A DNA stretch of 64,000 nt, from the NCBI GenBank assembly GCA_963757605.1, contig CAVWSF010000005.1:1426001-1490000 (forward strand), read 5' to 3'. The position numbers and the translations under genes are program-made. The notes beneath the pieces are model-generated. The model saw only the letters and a program-made list of their open reading frames with translations. It was not told the DNA's origin and did no database searches. This DNA is from JAICJC01 sp963757605 (GTDB lineage Bacteria; Actinomycetota; Thermoleophilia; Gaiellales; JAICJC01). Shown one piece after another: positions 24,598 to 33,065 of this stretch; position 1 is the first letter of the stretch, and each line of letters begins with the position of its first letter.

Positions 24598-25566
24598 TCA
24601 GATCTCGATCTCGGTGCCGAGCCCGCGCTCACGGGCAGCCTCGAGCGCCAGCGCCGCCGCGGCCGCATCCTGCGCGGCAACGCCGACCGACTTGTAGACC
24701 GTGATCTGATCGGCGCCCGTCCTGCCCGGCCGCGTGCCCGAGACGAGCTCGCCGATCTCGGCGTGGACGTGCTCTGGTCCGAAGGCGCCGTCGCGGATCG
24801 CCCAGAGCAGGTCGTTCGACCCGGCCGGGTAGGGAGCGAGCGCGGCGCTGCGCGACTCGACCACCACGAGCGCGCTCGCCAGGGCGTCGGCATCGACCTC
24901 GCGCCCCTGCGGGTTGAAGCCGACCGAGGTGACGTGCGTGCCCGGGCGGAGCCACGCCCCACGCACGACCGGCTCGGGCGAGTGCGTGCAGGCGCAGACG
25001 ATGTCGGCGCCGCGAACCGCCTCCTCGAACGACCCGGCCGCGACGCCTCCCAGCTCCGCGGCCAGCGTCGCCACCCTGGCGGCGTCGCGCCCCGCGATCA
25101 GCAGCTCGCCGATCGGCCGCACGCGCCGCATGGCCTCGGCATGCGCGCGGGCCTGGACGCCGGTGCCGAGGACGGCGAGCACCACGGCGTCCTCGCGCGC
25201 CAGGAACCGAGCCGAGAGGGCCGAGCAGGCGGCGGTGCGCATCGCGGTAACGACCTCGCCGTCCATCACCGCCTCGGGCGAGCCGGTCGCCGGGTCGAAG
25301 ACGGCGACGATCGCCTTGTGGGTGGGAAGGCCGAGCGCCGCGTTTCCGGGGAACATCGCCACCAGCTTGGCCGCCAGCGCCCCGGCGCCGCCGAGGTACG
25401 CCGGCATCGCGATCAGGACTCCGCCGACCTCGGCGACGTCCGCGGCCGTGCGGTTCGGCACCGAGCCGTTCCCGGCGCTCATGTCCGCCATGGCGGCCGC
25501 AACCGCGTCGATCAGGCGGTCGGGGTCGAGGGCCGCTTCGACGTCGCTTCGGCTCAGGACGAGCAT
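24598..25566 (-). CDS. Ornithine cyclodeaminase / mu-crystallin family dehydrogenase
   Basis: A 322-residue NAD(P)-binding protein. VVTAMRTAACSALSARFLAR and VLAVLGTGVQARAHAEAMRR (Rossmann loop GTGVQA) are family signatures; KLVAMFPGN holds the substrate-binding Lys. Members act as ornithine cyclodeaminases, alanine dehydrogenases or ketimine reductases, and sequence alone does not decide here. The ATG lies 3 nt after the 3' end of tRNA-Ser on the same strand, with no room for an RBS, so the mRNA is probably released by tRNA processing. Confidence 0.85.
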   Translation of the reverse strand: MLVLSRSDVEAALDPDRLIDAVAAAMADMSAGNGSVPNRTAADVAEVGGVLIAMPAYLGGAGALAAKLVAMFPGNAALGLPTHKAIVAVFDPATGSPEAVMDGEVVTAMRTAACSALSARFLAREDAVVLAVLGTGVQARAHAEAMRRVRPIGELLIAGRDAARVATLAAELGGVAAGSFEEAVRGADIVCACTHSPEPVVRGAWLRPGTHVTSVGFNPQGREVDADALASALVVVESRSAALAPYPAGSNDLLWAIRDGAFGPEHVHAEIGELVSGTRPGRTGADQITVYKSVGVAAQDAAAAALALEAARERGLGTEIEI

Positions 25567-25569
25567 CAG

Positions 25570-25660
25570 CGGAGAGGGCGGGATTCGAACCCGCGAACGA
25601 GGAAACCCCCCGTTACGCGATTTCCAGTCGCGCTCCTTAAGCCAACTCGGACACCTCTCC
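25570..25660 (-). tRNA. tRNA-Ser (anticodon GGA)
   Basis: 91-nt class II tRNA with a long variable arm. Acceptor GGAGAGG pairs with CCTCTCC; the anticodon stem-loop GCGACTGGAAATCGC gives GGA; the T-arm has GCGGG-TTCGAAT-CCCGC. Discriminator G; no CCA encoded. It appears to head a dicistronic transcript with the downstream dehydrogenase gene. Confidence 0.95.
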
Positions 25661-25670
25661 GGGCTCCCGG

Positions 25671-25676
25671 AGTATG
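25671..25676 (-). promoter_or_regulatory. -10 box CATACT of tRNA-Ser
   Basis: CATACT on the minus strand ends 10 nt before the tRNA 5' end; no good -35 is seen. It probably also drives the dehydrogenase gene. Confidence 0.4.
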
Positions 25677-25764
25677 CCACTCGCCCGCCCCGTCCCCACC
25701 GGGCCGGGCAGCGGGGTGGTAGGCTCGCGCCGGCACGTTCAACCCGACGACGAGGATTGGGGTA

Positions 25765-26193
25765 ATGCCCGACGAGCGAATCGAGATCATGCGCCGTGTG
25801 GCCCTGTTCGACGGACTTTCGGACCGCGAGCTCGAGGCGGTAGCCAACGCGTCGAAGGAGCGCAGGTTCGACACCGGCGACACCGTCGTGGGCGAGGGCG
25901 AGGGCGGTGTCGGCTTCTTCGTCGTGGCCGACGGGACGGCCCGCGTCGAGGTCTCCGGCTCGCGCCGCGGGACGATCGGCCCTGGGGCGTCGTTCGGCGA
26001 GGTGGCGCTGCTCGACGAGGGCGGCCGCCGCACGGCCAGCGTCGTCGCAGAGTCGCCGCTTCGGGTGTTCGGGATCACGGCCTGGCAGTTCACGCCGCTC
26101 CTCGAGCAGCACCCGTCGATCGCCATCAAGATCGCCAAGATCCTGGCGCGGCGGCTGCGCGAAGCCGAGGAACGCGCCGCGGCGCCTGCCTGA
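25765..26193 (+). CDS. Cyclic-nucleotide-binding (Crp-like) domain protein without HTH
   Basis: A 142-residue single-domain protein. The cNMP-binding beta-barrel is visible: ERRFDTGDTVVGEGEGGVGFFVVADGTARV, IGPGASFGEVALLDEGGRRTASVVA (phosphate-binding cassette), then the C-helix. There is no DNA-binding or catalytic domain, so it is a stand-alone sensor or a regulator of another protein. The phosphate cassette has FGEVALLDEGGRRTAS, close to the canonical FGExALxxxxxRxAS. The start is set by GAGGATTGGGG before ATG. Confidence 0.85.
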   Translation: MPDERIEIMRRVALFDGLSDRELEAVANASKERRFDTGDTVVGEGEGGVGFFVVADGTARVEVSGSRRGTIGPGASFGEVALLDEGGRRTASVVAESPLRVFGITAWQFTPLLEQHPSIAIKIAKILARRLREAEERAAAPA

Positions 26194-26199
26194 TACGAT
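26194..26199 (+). promoter_or_regulatory. -10 box TACGAT of the SRP RNA gene
   Basis: TACGAT lies 8-10 nt before the predicted 5' end of the SRP RNA and overlaps the region just after the cNMP-binding gene stop. No convincing -35. Confidence 0.4.
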
Positions 26200-26207
26200 C
26201 ACGCGGA

Positions 26208-26475
26208 CCGTGCTAAGCGGGGAGCTAGCGGTACCCTCCTCCGGCAATCCGCTCTAGCCGGGCCGAATCCCCGTCCTGAGGGGTGTCGGGTTCGGGATCA
26301 GGGCCGGCGCGCTCTGCGTCGATCGCCAGGTCCCACGCAACGGAGGCTTGTGAACCGCGTCAGGTCCGGAAGGAAGCAGCGCTAAGCAACGTCAGCCGGG
26401 TGCCGTGGGCGAGCCTGGCGGGAGCGAGCGCCGCTGGCACCGCCCGGGTCCGATGCTTCGAAGGCGGGTGCACGG
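26208..26475 (+). ncRNA. ffs: Signal recognition particle RNA, long bacterial type
   Basis: The conserved apical hairpin of domain IV, CAGGTCCGGAAGGAAGCAGC, is at 26371-26390 within the larger stem. The 5' part resembles the Alu-like domain of long SRP RNAs (GCGGGGAGCTAGCGGTACCC, then GCAATCCGCTCTAGC). CCGTGC at 26208 and GCACGG at 26470 can pair to close the molecule at about 268 nt. Ends are estimated from this pairing. Confidence 0.92.
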
Positions 26476-26494
26476 TCGCTGAGCTTTCCGGCGC

Positions 26495-26519
26495 GAGGCA
26501 CCGACGAGCGCGGTGCCTC
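26495..26519 (+). terminator. Hairpin after the SRP RNA
   Basis: A perfect 9-bp stem, GAGGCACCG and CGGTGCCTC, with loop ACGAGCG. It has no T-tract, as is common in high-GC actinobacteria. It separates ffs from the dnaX -10 box. Confidence 0.55.
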
Positions 26520-26525
26520 CGCCGT

Positions 26526-26531
26526 TAAGCT
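26526..26531 (+). promoter_or_regulatory. -10 box TAAGCT of dnaX, leaderless
   Basis: TAAGCT ends 7 nt before the GTG of dnaX, and no Shine-Dalgarno sequence fits between. Confidence 0.5.
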
Positions 26532-26538
26532 GCAACAG

Positions 26539-28176
26539 GTGTCCGCCCTCTACCGCATCCATCGCCCCCAGGACTTCGACCAGGTCGTCGGGCAGGAGCA
26601 CGTCGTCCGCACGCTCCGAAACGCCGTCGAGCTCGACCGGGTCGCCCACGCCTACCTGTTCGCGGGGCCGCGCGGCACCGGCAAGACGTCGATGGCCAAG
26701 ATCCTCGCCAAGTCGCTGAACTGCGTCCACGGCCCGACGCCGACGCCGTGCAAGGAGTGCGAGTCGTGCCGGTCGATCCACGACGCCACGTCCGTCGACG
26801 TCATCGAGCTCGACGCGGCCAGCCACCGCGGCATCGACGACATCCGCGAGATCCGCGACCGGGTCGCACTGCGGCCCGTCCACGGGCGCAAGAAGGTCTA
26901 CATCGTCGACGAGGCGCACATGCTGACCAAGGAGGCCTCGAACGCCGTCCTGAAGACGCTCGAGGAGCCGCCCGACCACGTGGTCTTCGTCCTCTGCACC
27001 ACCGAGATGGGGGCGATGCTCCCGACGATCCGCAGCCGCTGCCAGCGCTTCGCGTTCTTCCGCCCGGGGCTGCCGGACATCTCGACCCTGATCCACCGGA
27101 TCGCCGCCGCCGAGTCGATCGAGATCGACGCCTCGGCCGTGTCGCTGGTGGCGCGAGCGGCGTCGGGCAGCTTCCGCGACGCCGTCTCGGCGCTCGACCA
27201 GCTCGCGACCGCGTGCAGCGGCCCGATCACGGTCGACGACGTCCGCGCCCTGCTCGGCACCACCGACGCCGGGATCCTCTTCGACCTCCTCGACCGGGTC
27301 GCCGCCGCGGACGCCGCCGGCTGCCTCGAGGCGGTCGACGCCCAGGCCGACGCGGGCTCCGACCTCGGCACCCTCGTCACCGACCTCCTCGCGCACCTGC
27401 GCCTGCTCTTCCTCCAGCAGCAGCTGGGGGGGCTGCCGGCAGAGGCGGCCGTGACCGACGACGAGCGGGCGCGGATCGCGGGCCAGGCCGAGCGGCTCGA
27501 GCCGGCGACCGTCCACCGGCTGATCGACCTGCTGCGCGATGTCCTCGACGACGTGCGCGAGGGCGCCGACCCGCGGCTGCCGCTCGAGCTGGCGCTGGTG
27601 CGCACCTGCCGGCCGGCCGGAGACCTGACCGCGGAGGCGTTCGACCAGCGCCTCTCCCGCCTCGAGTCCGCCATCCAGGGCAGCGCAGCGCCGCCGCCGC
27701 CCCCTCCGCCCGCCGCCGCCCCGGCGCCCGAGCCCGAGGTGGCAGCCGCGCCCGAGACCGCCGCCGCGCCCGAGACCGCCCCGCCGCCGGCCCCGCCGGC
27801 CCGCGACACAGGCCGGCTGGCCGATCGCTGGCACGAGGCCGTCGTGCCCGAGGTGGCCCGGCGCTCGGCCGCGCTCGGCTCGCTGATCGAGCATGCGGTG
27901 CCCGATGCCGAGTCGGGCGACGTCGTGCTGGCCTTCCCGCGCTCGCAGACGTTCGCCAAGGCGACCGCGGACACGCCCCAGAACCGCGCCCTCATCGAGT
28001 CGGTGCTCGAGCAGGCCGTCGGCGGCCCGGTGCGCGTGCGCATGGAGGTGGCCGAAGGCGCCGACGACGAGGCGGCCGAGGCCGAGCCGCTCGCGCCGGA
28101 GCGGCTCGACGAGGCCGCGCTCCTGACCCAGATCAAGGAGAAGTTCGACGCCCGCGAGATCGAGGAGCGCGCATGA
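26539..28176 (+). CDS. dnaX: DNA polymerase III subunit gamma/tau
   Basis: Clamp-loader ATPase of 545 residues. Walker A GPRGTGKTS (43-51), zinc cysteines C62, C71, C74 and C77, Walker B VYIVDEAH (120-127) and the SRC sensor (about 166-168) are all present. A Pro/Ala/Glu-rich linker (about 385-425) leads to a tau-like C-terminal domain. No A-rich slippery site for a short gamma form was noticed, though this was not searched exhaustively. GTG start after a -10 box suggests leaderless translation. ATGA overlap with ybaB; dnaX-ybaB-recR is a classic operon. Confidence 0.95.
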   Translation: MSALYRIHRPQDFDQVVGQEHVVRTLRNAVELDRVAHAYLFAGPRGTGKTSMAKILAKSLNCVHGPTPTPCKECESCRSIHDATSVDVIELDAASHRGIDDIREIRDRVALRPVHGRKKVYIVDEAHMLTKEASNAVLKTLEEPPDHVVFVLCTTEMGAMLPTIRSRCQRFAFFRPGLPDISTLIHRIAAAESIEIDASAVSLVARAASGSFRDAVSALDQLATACSGPITVDDVRALLGTTDAGILFDLLDRVAAADAAGCLEAVDAQADAGSDLGTLVTDLLAHLRLLFLQQQLGGLPAEAAVTDDERARIAGQAERLEPATVHRLIDLLRDVLDDVREGADPRLPLELALVRTCRPAGDLTAEAFDQRLSRLESAIQGSAAPPPPPPPAAAPAPEPEVAAAPETAAAPETAPPPAPPARDTGRLADRWHEAVVPEVARRSAALGSLIEHAVPDAESGDVVLAFPRSQTFAKATADTPQNRALIESVLEQAVGGPVRVRMEVAEGADDEAAEAEPLAPERLDEAALLTQIKEKFDAREIEERA

Positions 28177-28496
28177 CCAAGATGGACCCGAACAAGATGA
28201 TGGCCCAGCTCGGCAAGATGCAGGAGCAGATGGCACAGGCCCAGGAGGAGCTGAAGACGGCGTACGTCGAGCACTCCGCCGGGGGCGGCGCCGTCACCGT
28301 CAAGGCGTCCGGCGCGCTCGAGATCACCGAGATCACGATCAAGCCCGAGGCGATCGACCCCGACGATCCCGAGATGCTCCAGGACCTGCTCGTCTCGGCC
28401 GTGAACGGCGCCATCACCGCAGCCCAGGCGCTCCAGCAGCAGAAGATGATGGGACAGCTCGGCGGCCTCGGGGGCCTGGGGATCCCGGGCCTTTAG
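28173..28496 (+). CDS. ybaB: YbaB/EbfC family nucleoid-associated protein
   Basis: A 107-residue DNA-binding protein of the nucleoid. The Met/Gln-rich N-terminal helix (MMAQLGKMQEQMAQAQEEL), central VTVKASGALEITEITIKPEAID strands and QDLLVSAVNGAITAAQ helix match YbaB. The C-terminus is a Gly/Leu/Met tail (MGQLGGLGGLGIPGL). Located between dnaX and recR with a 4-bp overlap upstream and 3-bp gap downstream. Confidence 0.93.
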   Translation: MTKMDPNKMMAQLGKMQEQMAQAQEELKTAYVEHSAGGGAVTVKASGALEITEITIKPEAIDPDDPEMLQDLLVSAVNGAITAAQALQQQKMMGQLGGLGGLGIPGL

Positions 28497-28499
28497 CGC

Positions 28500-29090
28500 T
28501 TGTACGCCCCCTCCGTCGACAACCTGATCGCCCAGCTCGCCCGCCTGCCCGGCGTCGGCCGGCGCACGGCGCAGCGGCTGGCGTTCCACCTGCTCAAGGT
28601 GCCGGAGGCCGACGCGAACGCGCTGGCCGACGCGATCAGGGAGGTCAAGGAGCGGATCCGGCCGTGCTCGCGCTGCTTCAACCTGGCTGAGGAGGAGCTG
28701 TGCGAGATCTGCGCCGATCCGCGTCGTGACGGCTCGCTGATCTGCGTCGTCGAGGATCCGTCCGACGTGGTCGCGCTCGAGCGGACGCACGAGTATCGCG
28801 GGCTCTACCACGTGCTCGGCGGCGCGCTCTCGCCGATCGACGGCGTCGATCCCGAGCATCTGCGCATCGCCGAGCTGCTCCAGCGGGTCGAGGGCGGCGA
28901 GGTGACCGAGGTGCTCCTGGCGACCAACCCCACGATGACGGGCGAGGCGACCGCGGCCTACCTGGCCGACCGCCTGCGCGGCCGCTGCCGCGTCACCAGG
29001 CTCGCGAGCGGCCTCCCCGTCGGCGGCGATCTGGAGTACGCCGACGAGGTGACGCTCGGGCGGGCGCTGGCGGGCCGGCGGGAGATGTGA
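28500..29090 (+). CDS. recR: Recombination mediator RecR
   Basis: 196-residue RecFOR component. It has the helix-hairpin-helix LIAQLARLPGVGRRTAQRLAF, the C4 zinc motif CSRC...CEIC (about 57-72), the Toprim domain (ICVVEDPSDVVALE...YHVLGG) and the C-terminal ATNPTMTGEATAAYLADRL. The TTG at 28500 is used as start because the N-terminus then has the standard length and lies 3 bp after ybaB; an ATG does not fit. Confidence 0.95.
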   Translation: MYAPSVDNLIAQLARLPGVGRRTAQRLAFHLLKVPEADANALADAIREVKERIRPCSRCFNLAEEELCEICADPRRDGSLICVVEDPSDVVALERTHEYRGLYHVLGGALSPIDGVDPEHLRIAELLQRVEGGEVTEVLLATNPTMTGEATAAYLADRLRGRCRVTRLASGLPVGGDLEYADEVTLGRALAGRREM

Positions 29091-30466
29091 TGGCGCGGCA
29101 CATCGTCGACCCCACCTCGATGCACCGCTACACGGACGAGACCGAGCGCGTCGCCCGGGCCGCGCTCGAGTACGCCCGCGACCGCCTGCGGCTGCACCCG
29201 GTGCCGCTCGACGGGCCGTGTACGGCCGCCGAGCTCGAGGCCGAGGCGGGCGCGACCATCACGGAGGACGGGCTCGGGGGCGAGGCGGCGATGCGGCTCT
29301 TCGCCGACGTGCTCGCCCCGGCGATCATCTCCATCGACAACCCCCGCTTCCTGGCCTTCATCCCGGCGGCGCCCACCGAGCTCTCGATGATGTTCGATCT
29401 GGTGGTCGGGGCGTCGTCGATCTACGCCGGGACGTGGATGGAGGCCTCGGGCGCCGTCTACGCCGAGAACCAGGCGCTCGCGTGGCTGGCCGGCCTTGCA
29501 GGGCTGCCCGAGTCGGCCGCCGGCTGCTTCGTGCAAGGCGGGACGATCGGGAACCTCTCGGCGCTCGTGGCGGCCCGGCACGCCTACCGCGCATCGCGGG
29601 GAGACCGCGGCGCCCGCCTGCGGGTGGCCTGCACCGACGAGACGCACTCGTCCGTGGCGACCGCCGCGTCGGTGATGGACGTCGACCTGCTTCTCGTCGC
29701 GGCCGACGCCCGCGGCCGGATGACCGGCGAGGCGCTGGGCGCCGCGCTCGAGCGGGAGGGGACGGACGGGCTCTTCGCCGTCGCCGCGACCGCCGGGACG
29801 ACCAACGCCGGGGCGATCGACGACCTGGCGGGGATCGCGGAGGTGTGCCGGGAGCACGACCTCTGGATGCACGTCGACGGGGCCTACGGCGGGGCCGCCC
29901 TCGCGGCCCCCTCCGTGCGCGAGCGGTTCGCGGGAATTGAGCACGCGGACTCGTTCATCGTCGACCCGCACAAGTGGCTCTTCGCGCCGTTCGACTCCTG
30001 CGCCCTGCTCTACCGCAGCCCCGAGCTGGCCCGGGCCGCCCACACGCAGCAGGCCGGCTACCTCGAGCACGTCCAGGGGAGCGAGCTGAACCCATCGGAC
30101 TACGCCGTCCACCTGAGCCGGCGGGCGCGCGGCCTGCCGTTCTGGTTCTCGCTCGCCGCGCACGGCACGCGGGCCTACTCCGAGGCGATCGAGCACACGC
30201 TGGACGTGGCCCGGGAGGCGGCCGGCGAGATCTGCGCACGCCCGTACACCGAGCTGCTGAACGATCCCGACCTGACCGTCCTCGTGTTCCGCCGGACCGG
30301 CTGGGCGGCGGCCGACTACACGGCCTGGACCGAGCGCCTCCTGGCCGACGGCGTGGCGTTCGTCACGCCGACGACGTTCGCCGGCGAGACCGCCACCCGC
30401 TTCGCCATCGTGAACCCGCGCACGACGATCGCCGACATCGCCGCGATCCTCGACACGATGTCCTAA
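29090..30466 (+). CDS. PLP-dependent group II decarboxylase (aromatic-amino-acid/glutamate type)
   Basis: A 458-residue enzyme. The PLP Lys is in FIVDPHKWLFAPFDSCALLYR; the cofactor Asp is in LWMHVDGAYGGAA; TAGTTNAGAIDD and FVQGGTIGNLSALVAAR are also family segments. Substrate could be an aromatic amino acid, glutamate or aspartate (beta-alanine supply); the sequence does not decide. ATG overlaps the recR TGA (TGATG); GTG 29087 is an alternative. The stop overlaps the stop of the opposite-strand repeat gene (CTAA). Confidence 0.87.
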   Translation: MARHIVDPTSMHRYTDETERVARAALEYARDRLRLHPVPLDGPCTAAELEAEAGATITEDGLGGEAAMRLFADVLAPAIISIDNPRFLAFIPAAPTELSMMFDLVVGASSIYAGTWMEASGAVYAENQALAWLAGLAGLPESAAGCFVQGGTIGNLSALVAARHAYRASRGDRGARLRVACTDETHSSVATAASVMDVDLLLVAADARGRMTGEALGAALEREGTDGLFAVAATAGTTNAGAIDDLAGIAEVCREHDLWMHVDGAYGGAALAAPSVRERFAGIEHADSFIVDPHKWLFAPFDSCALLYRSPELARAAHTQQAGYLEHVQGSELNPSDYAVHLSRRARGLPFWFSLAAHGTRAYSEAIEHTLDVAREAAGEICARPYTELLNDPDLTVLVFRRTGWAAADYTAWTERLLADGVAFVTPTTFAGETATRFAIVNPRTTIADIAAILDTMS

Positions 30467-30708
30467 CGCCGCCTGTTCGCGGCCTGCACGCCGCCCACCG
30501 AGCGGTGGGACATGAGCGACCAGCGCGACCGGGACGAGAGCGCCGAGCCGACCGAGGCGAACGATCCCACCGAGAACAGGGAGCAGGCGCTCCCGATCGA
30601 CCCGATCGACAGGAACGAGCCCACCGACCCGATCGACAGGACGGAGCCCTTCGAGGCGATGGAGAGGACCGAGTCCTCCGACCGGATCGACCAGCGCGAC
30701 GTCGGCAT
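30463..30708 (-). CDS. Small serine-periodic repeat protein
   Basis: 81 residues; after WSIRSED come about six nonapeptide units such as SVLSIASKG, SVLSIGSVG, SFLSIGSIG and SACSLFSVG, with Ser at positions 1, 4 and 7 so that Ser recurs every third residue. The end is Arg-rich. No signal peptide. Similar Ser-Ile-Gly-Ser repeats occur in actinobacterial hypothetical proteins, by recollection. The strand choice rests on this periodicity; the opposite strand reads as a low-complexity acidic stretch that could be a false N-terminal extension of lysC. Function unknown. Confidence 0.6.
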   Translation of the reverse strand: MPTSRWSIRSEDSVLSIASKGSVLSIGSVGSFLSIGSIGSACSLFSVGSFASVGSALSSRSRWSLMSHRSVGGVQAANRRR

Positions 30709-30760
30709 CGCAGGTGTTCTCGCACACGGTGCGGCCGGCTGCGCCGGTGAGGGTGCCCGG

Positions 30761-30766
30761 TACACT
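30761..30766 (+). promoter_or_regulatory. -10 box TACACT of lysC, leaderless
   Basis: TACACT ends 6 nt before ATG 30773; no RBS in the gap. This supports ATG 30773 over the longer open frame that begins at 30512. Confidence 0.6.
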
Positions 30767-30772
30767 CCCGCG

Positions 30773-32038
30773 ATGGCCGAGGCCGCAGCCCAGCCCGTCG
30801 CTGGTCGCGTGCTCGTGATGAAGTTCGGGGGCACGTCCGTCGCCGACGCCGACAAGATCCGGCGCGTCGCCGCACGCCTCGTCGCGGCGCAGACCGCGGG
30901 CCGGCGGGTGGTCGGCGTCGTCTCGGCGATGGGCCAGACCACCGATCAGCTCGTGGAGCTGGCGCGCGGCGTCTCGCCCCGGTCGCACCCGCGCGAGATG
31001 GACATGCTGCTCTCGACCGGCGAGCGGATCACCGCCGCCCTCTGCGCGATGGCGATCAACGACCTCGGCGCGCACGCCGTGTCCCTCACGGGTTCGCAGG
31101 CCGGGATCGTGACCGACACCGTCCACACGAAGGCCAAGATCCTCGAGATCCGCCCGCGCCGCATCTCGGAAGCGCTCGACCGCGGCGAGATCGTGCTCGT
31201 GGCCGGGTTCCAGGGCGTCTCGACCGCCTATGACGTGACGACGCTCGGACGCGGCGGCTCCGACACGACGGCCGTGGCTCTGGCGGCGGCCCTCGACGGC
31301 GACTGCGAGATCTACACCGACGTCGCCGGCGTCTTCACGGCCGACCCCCGCATCGTCCCCCACGCCCGCAAGCTGCAGACGGTGTCGCCGCTCGAGATGC
31401 TCGAGATGGCCGGATCCGGCGCGCGCGTGCTCCAGCTGCGCTCGGTGGAGTTCGCCCGAAACCACAGCGTGCCGCTGCACGTCCGCTCGACCTTCACCGA
31501 CGCCGACGGCACGTGGATCCGTGAAGATACGGGCATGGAGGCCCCGATCATCTCGGGCATCACGCACACCACCGACGAGGCGTACGTGACGCTGACCGAC
31601 GTGCCCGACAAGCCGGGGACGGCGGCGAGCATCTTCAACGCCGTGGCCGCGGTGCACATCAACGTCGACACGATCATCCAGAACGCCGTCACCCATGGCG
31701 ACGCCGACGTCACGTTCTCGGTCCCGCTCGACGATCTGCCGCTCATGACGAACACGATCGAGGGGCTCTGCCGCGACCTCGGCCTGCACTGGCGGGTCGA
31801 CGACACCGCGGCCAAGGTCAGCCTGATCGGCGCCGGGATGAAGAGCCATCCGGGTGTGGCCGCGAAGATGTTCCAGGTGCTCGCCGATCTCGGCATCAAC
31901 GTCCGGATGATCGCGACGTCGCCGATCAAGGTGTCCTGCGTCGTGAGCCGCGAGCGGGTGGCCGAGGCCGTCGCCGCCCTCCATGGAGCCTTCGAGGCCG
32001 AGCTGGCCGAGGCCGACGGGGCCGAGGTCGATGCGTAG
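30773..32038 (+). CDS. lysC: Aspartate kinase
   Basis: 421-residue enzyme for the first step of the Lys/Met/Thr family. VLVMKFGGTSVAD (about 14-26) is the kinase signature; TTLGRGGSDTTAVALAAAL and EIYTDVAGVFTADPRIVPHA follow. Two C-terminal ACT domains (about 270-345 and 350-415) imply feedback control by lysine and/or threonine. The start is placed at ATG 30773 because of the -10 box 6 nt upstream and the usual family length. Overlaps asd by 8 bp. Confidence 0.94.
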   Translation: MAEAAAQPVAGRVLVMKFGGTSVADADKIRRVAARLVAAQTAGRRVVGVVSAMGQTTDQLVELARGVSPRSHPREMDMLLSTGERITAALCAMAINDLGAHAVSLTGSQAGIVTDTVHTKAKILEIRPRRISEALDRGEIVLVAGFQGVSTAYDVTTLGRGGSDTTAVALAAALDGDCEIYTDVAGVFTADPRIVPHARKLQTVSPLEMLEMAGSGARVLQLRSVEFARNHSVPLHVRSTFTDADGTWIREDTGMEAPIISGITHTTDEAYVTLTDVPDKPGTAASIFNAVAAVHINVDTIIQNAVTHGDADVTFSVPLDDLPLMTNTIEGLCRDLGLHWRVDDTAAKVSLIGAGMKSHPGVAAKMFQVLADLGINVRMIATSPIKVSCVVSRERVAEAVAALHGAFEAELAEADGAEVDA

Positions 32039-33065
32039 CCCGCGGGTCGCCGTGGTCGGCGCGACCGGCGCCGTCGGGCCGGTGGTGCTCGACGTCCTCC
32101 AGGAGCGCGGCTTCCCCGCATCCGAGGTCGTGGCGTTCGCCTCGTCCCGCTCCGCCGGGAGGCGCGTGCCGTACGCCGGCAGCGAGATCGAGGTGCGCGA
32201 GCTGACGGCCGATGCCCTCGAGGGGTTCGACCTCGCCCTCTTCTCGGCGGGCGGCTCGACGTCGCGGGCGTTCGCCCCGGAGGCCGTCGCCCGCGGCTGC
32301 GTGGTCGTCGACAAGTCGAGCGCCTTCCGGATGGACGCCGACGTGCCGCTCGTGGTCCCGGAGGTGAATGCCGACGCCGCCGCCTCACACCACGGCATCA
32401 TCTCGAACCCGAACTGCTCGACGATCCAGCTCGTATGCGCCCTCGCGCCGCTCCACGCAGCCGCCGGGCTCGCACACGTCACGGTCGCGACCTACCAGGC
32501 CGTCTCGGGCACCGGGGCGAAGGCGGTCGAGGAGCTGCGATCGCAATCCCGGGCGGCGCTCGATGGCCGCACGGCCGAGCCCGTGGTGTACCCTCATCCG
32601 ATCGCGTTCAACGCGATTCCGCATTGCGACGGGTTCGAGGGGGATAGCACGTTGGAGGAGAGGAAGCTCGTTCTCGAGTCGCAGAAGATCCTGGGCGACG
32701 ACGCCGTCGGGATCCACGCGACCTGCGTTCGCGTGCCGGTCTGGCGCGGGCACTCCGAGGCGGTCTGGGTCGAGACGCGCTCGCCGCTCGAGGCCGACGA
32801 GGCCCGCGAGATCCTGCGCGCCGCGCCCGGCGTGCGCGTGGTCGACGACCCGGCCCTGGCACAGTACCCGCTTGCCTCGGACTCGACGGCGACCGACGAC
32901 GTGCTCGTCGGCCGCATCCGGCGCGACCCATCCCGGCAGAACGGGCTCGCGCTCTGGATCGTCGCCGACAACCTCCGCAAGGGGGCTGCGACGAACGGCG
33001 TCCAGATCGCCGAGCTGCTCGTCGAGCGCGACCTTGTCCGCGTCCCCGGCCGGGCGGCCGCCTGA
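32031..33065 (+). CDS. asd: Aspartate-semialdehyde dehydrogenase
   Basis: 344-residue NADP enzyme that reduces aspartyl phosphate. The Rossmann motif VAVVGATGAVG (about 5-15), the catalytic Cys in IISNPNCSTIQ (about 130) and the His in CVRVPVWRGHSEAV are present. ATG 32031 lies inside the end of lysC, giving translational coupling of consecutive pathway enzymes. TGATG overlap with the next small gene. Confidence 0.95.
   Translation: MRSPRVAVVGATGAVGPVVLDVLQERGFPASEVVAFASSRSAGRRVPYAGSEIEVRELTADALEGFDLALFSAGGSTSRAFAPEAVARGCVVVDKSSAFRMDADVPLVVPEVNADAAASHHGIISNPNCSTIQLVCALAPLHAAAGLAHVTVATYQAVSGTGAKAVEELRSQSRAALDGRTAEPVVYPHPIAFNAIPHCDGFEGDSTLEERKLVLESQKILGDDAVGIHATCVRVPVWRGHSEAVWVETRSPLEADEAREILRAAPGVRVVDDPALAQYPLASDSTATDDVLVGRIRRDPSRQNGLALWIVADNLRKGAATNGVQIAELLVERDLVRVPGRAAA

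Noticed and set aside
30512..30772. N-terminal extension of aspartate kinase from ATG 30512
   Set aside because: Acidic repeats there are the complement of the Ser-x-x repeat gene, and a leaderless -10 sits before ATG 30773.
28958..32482. An antisense open frame of 1174 codons across recR, the decarboxylase and lysC
   Set aside because: Repetitive Arg/Gly/Asp-rich composition typical of antisense frames in high-GC DNA; it runs against genes with clear catalytic motifs.
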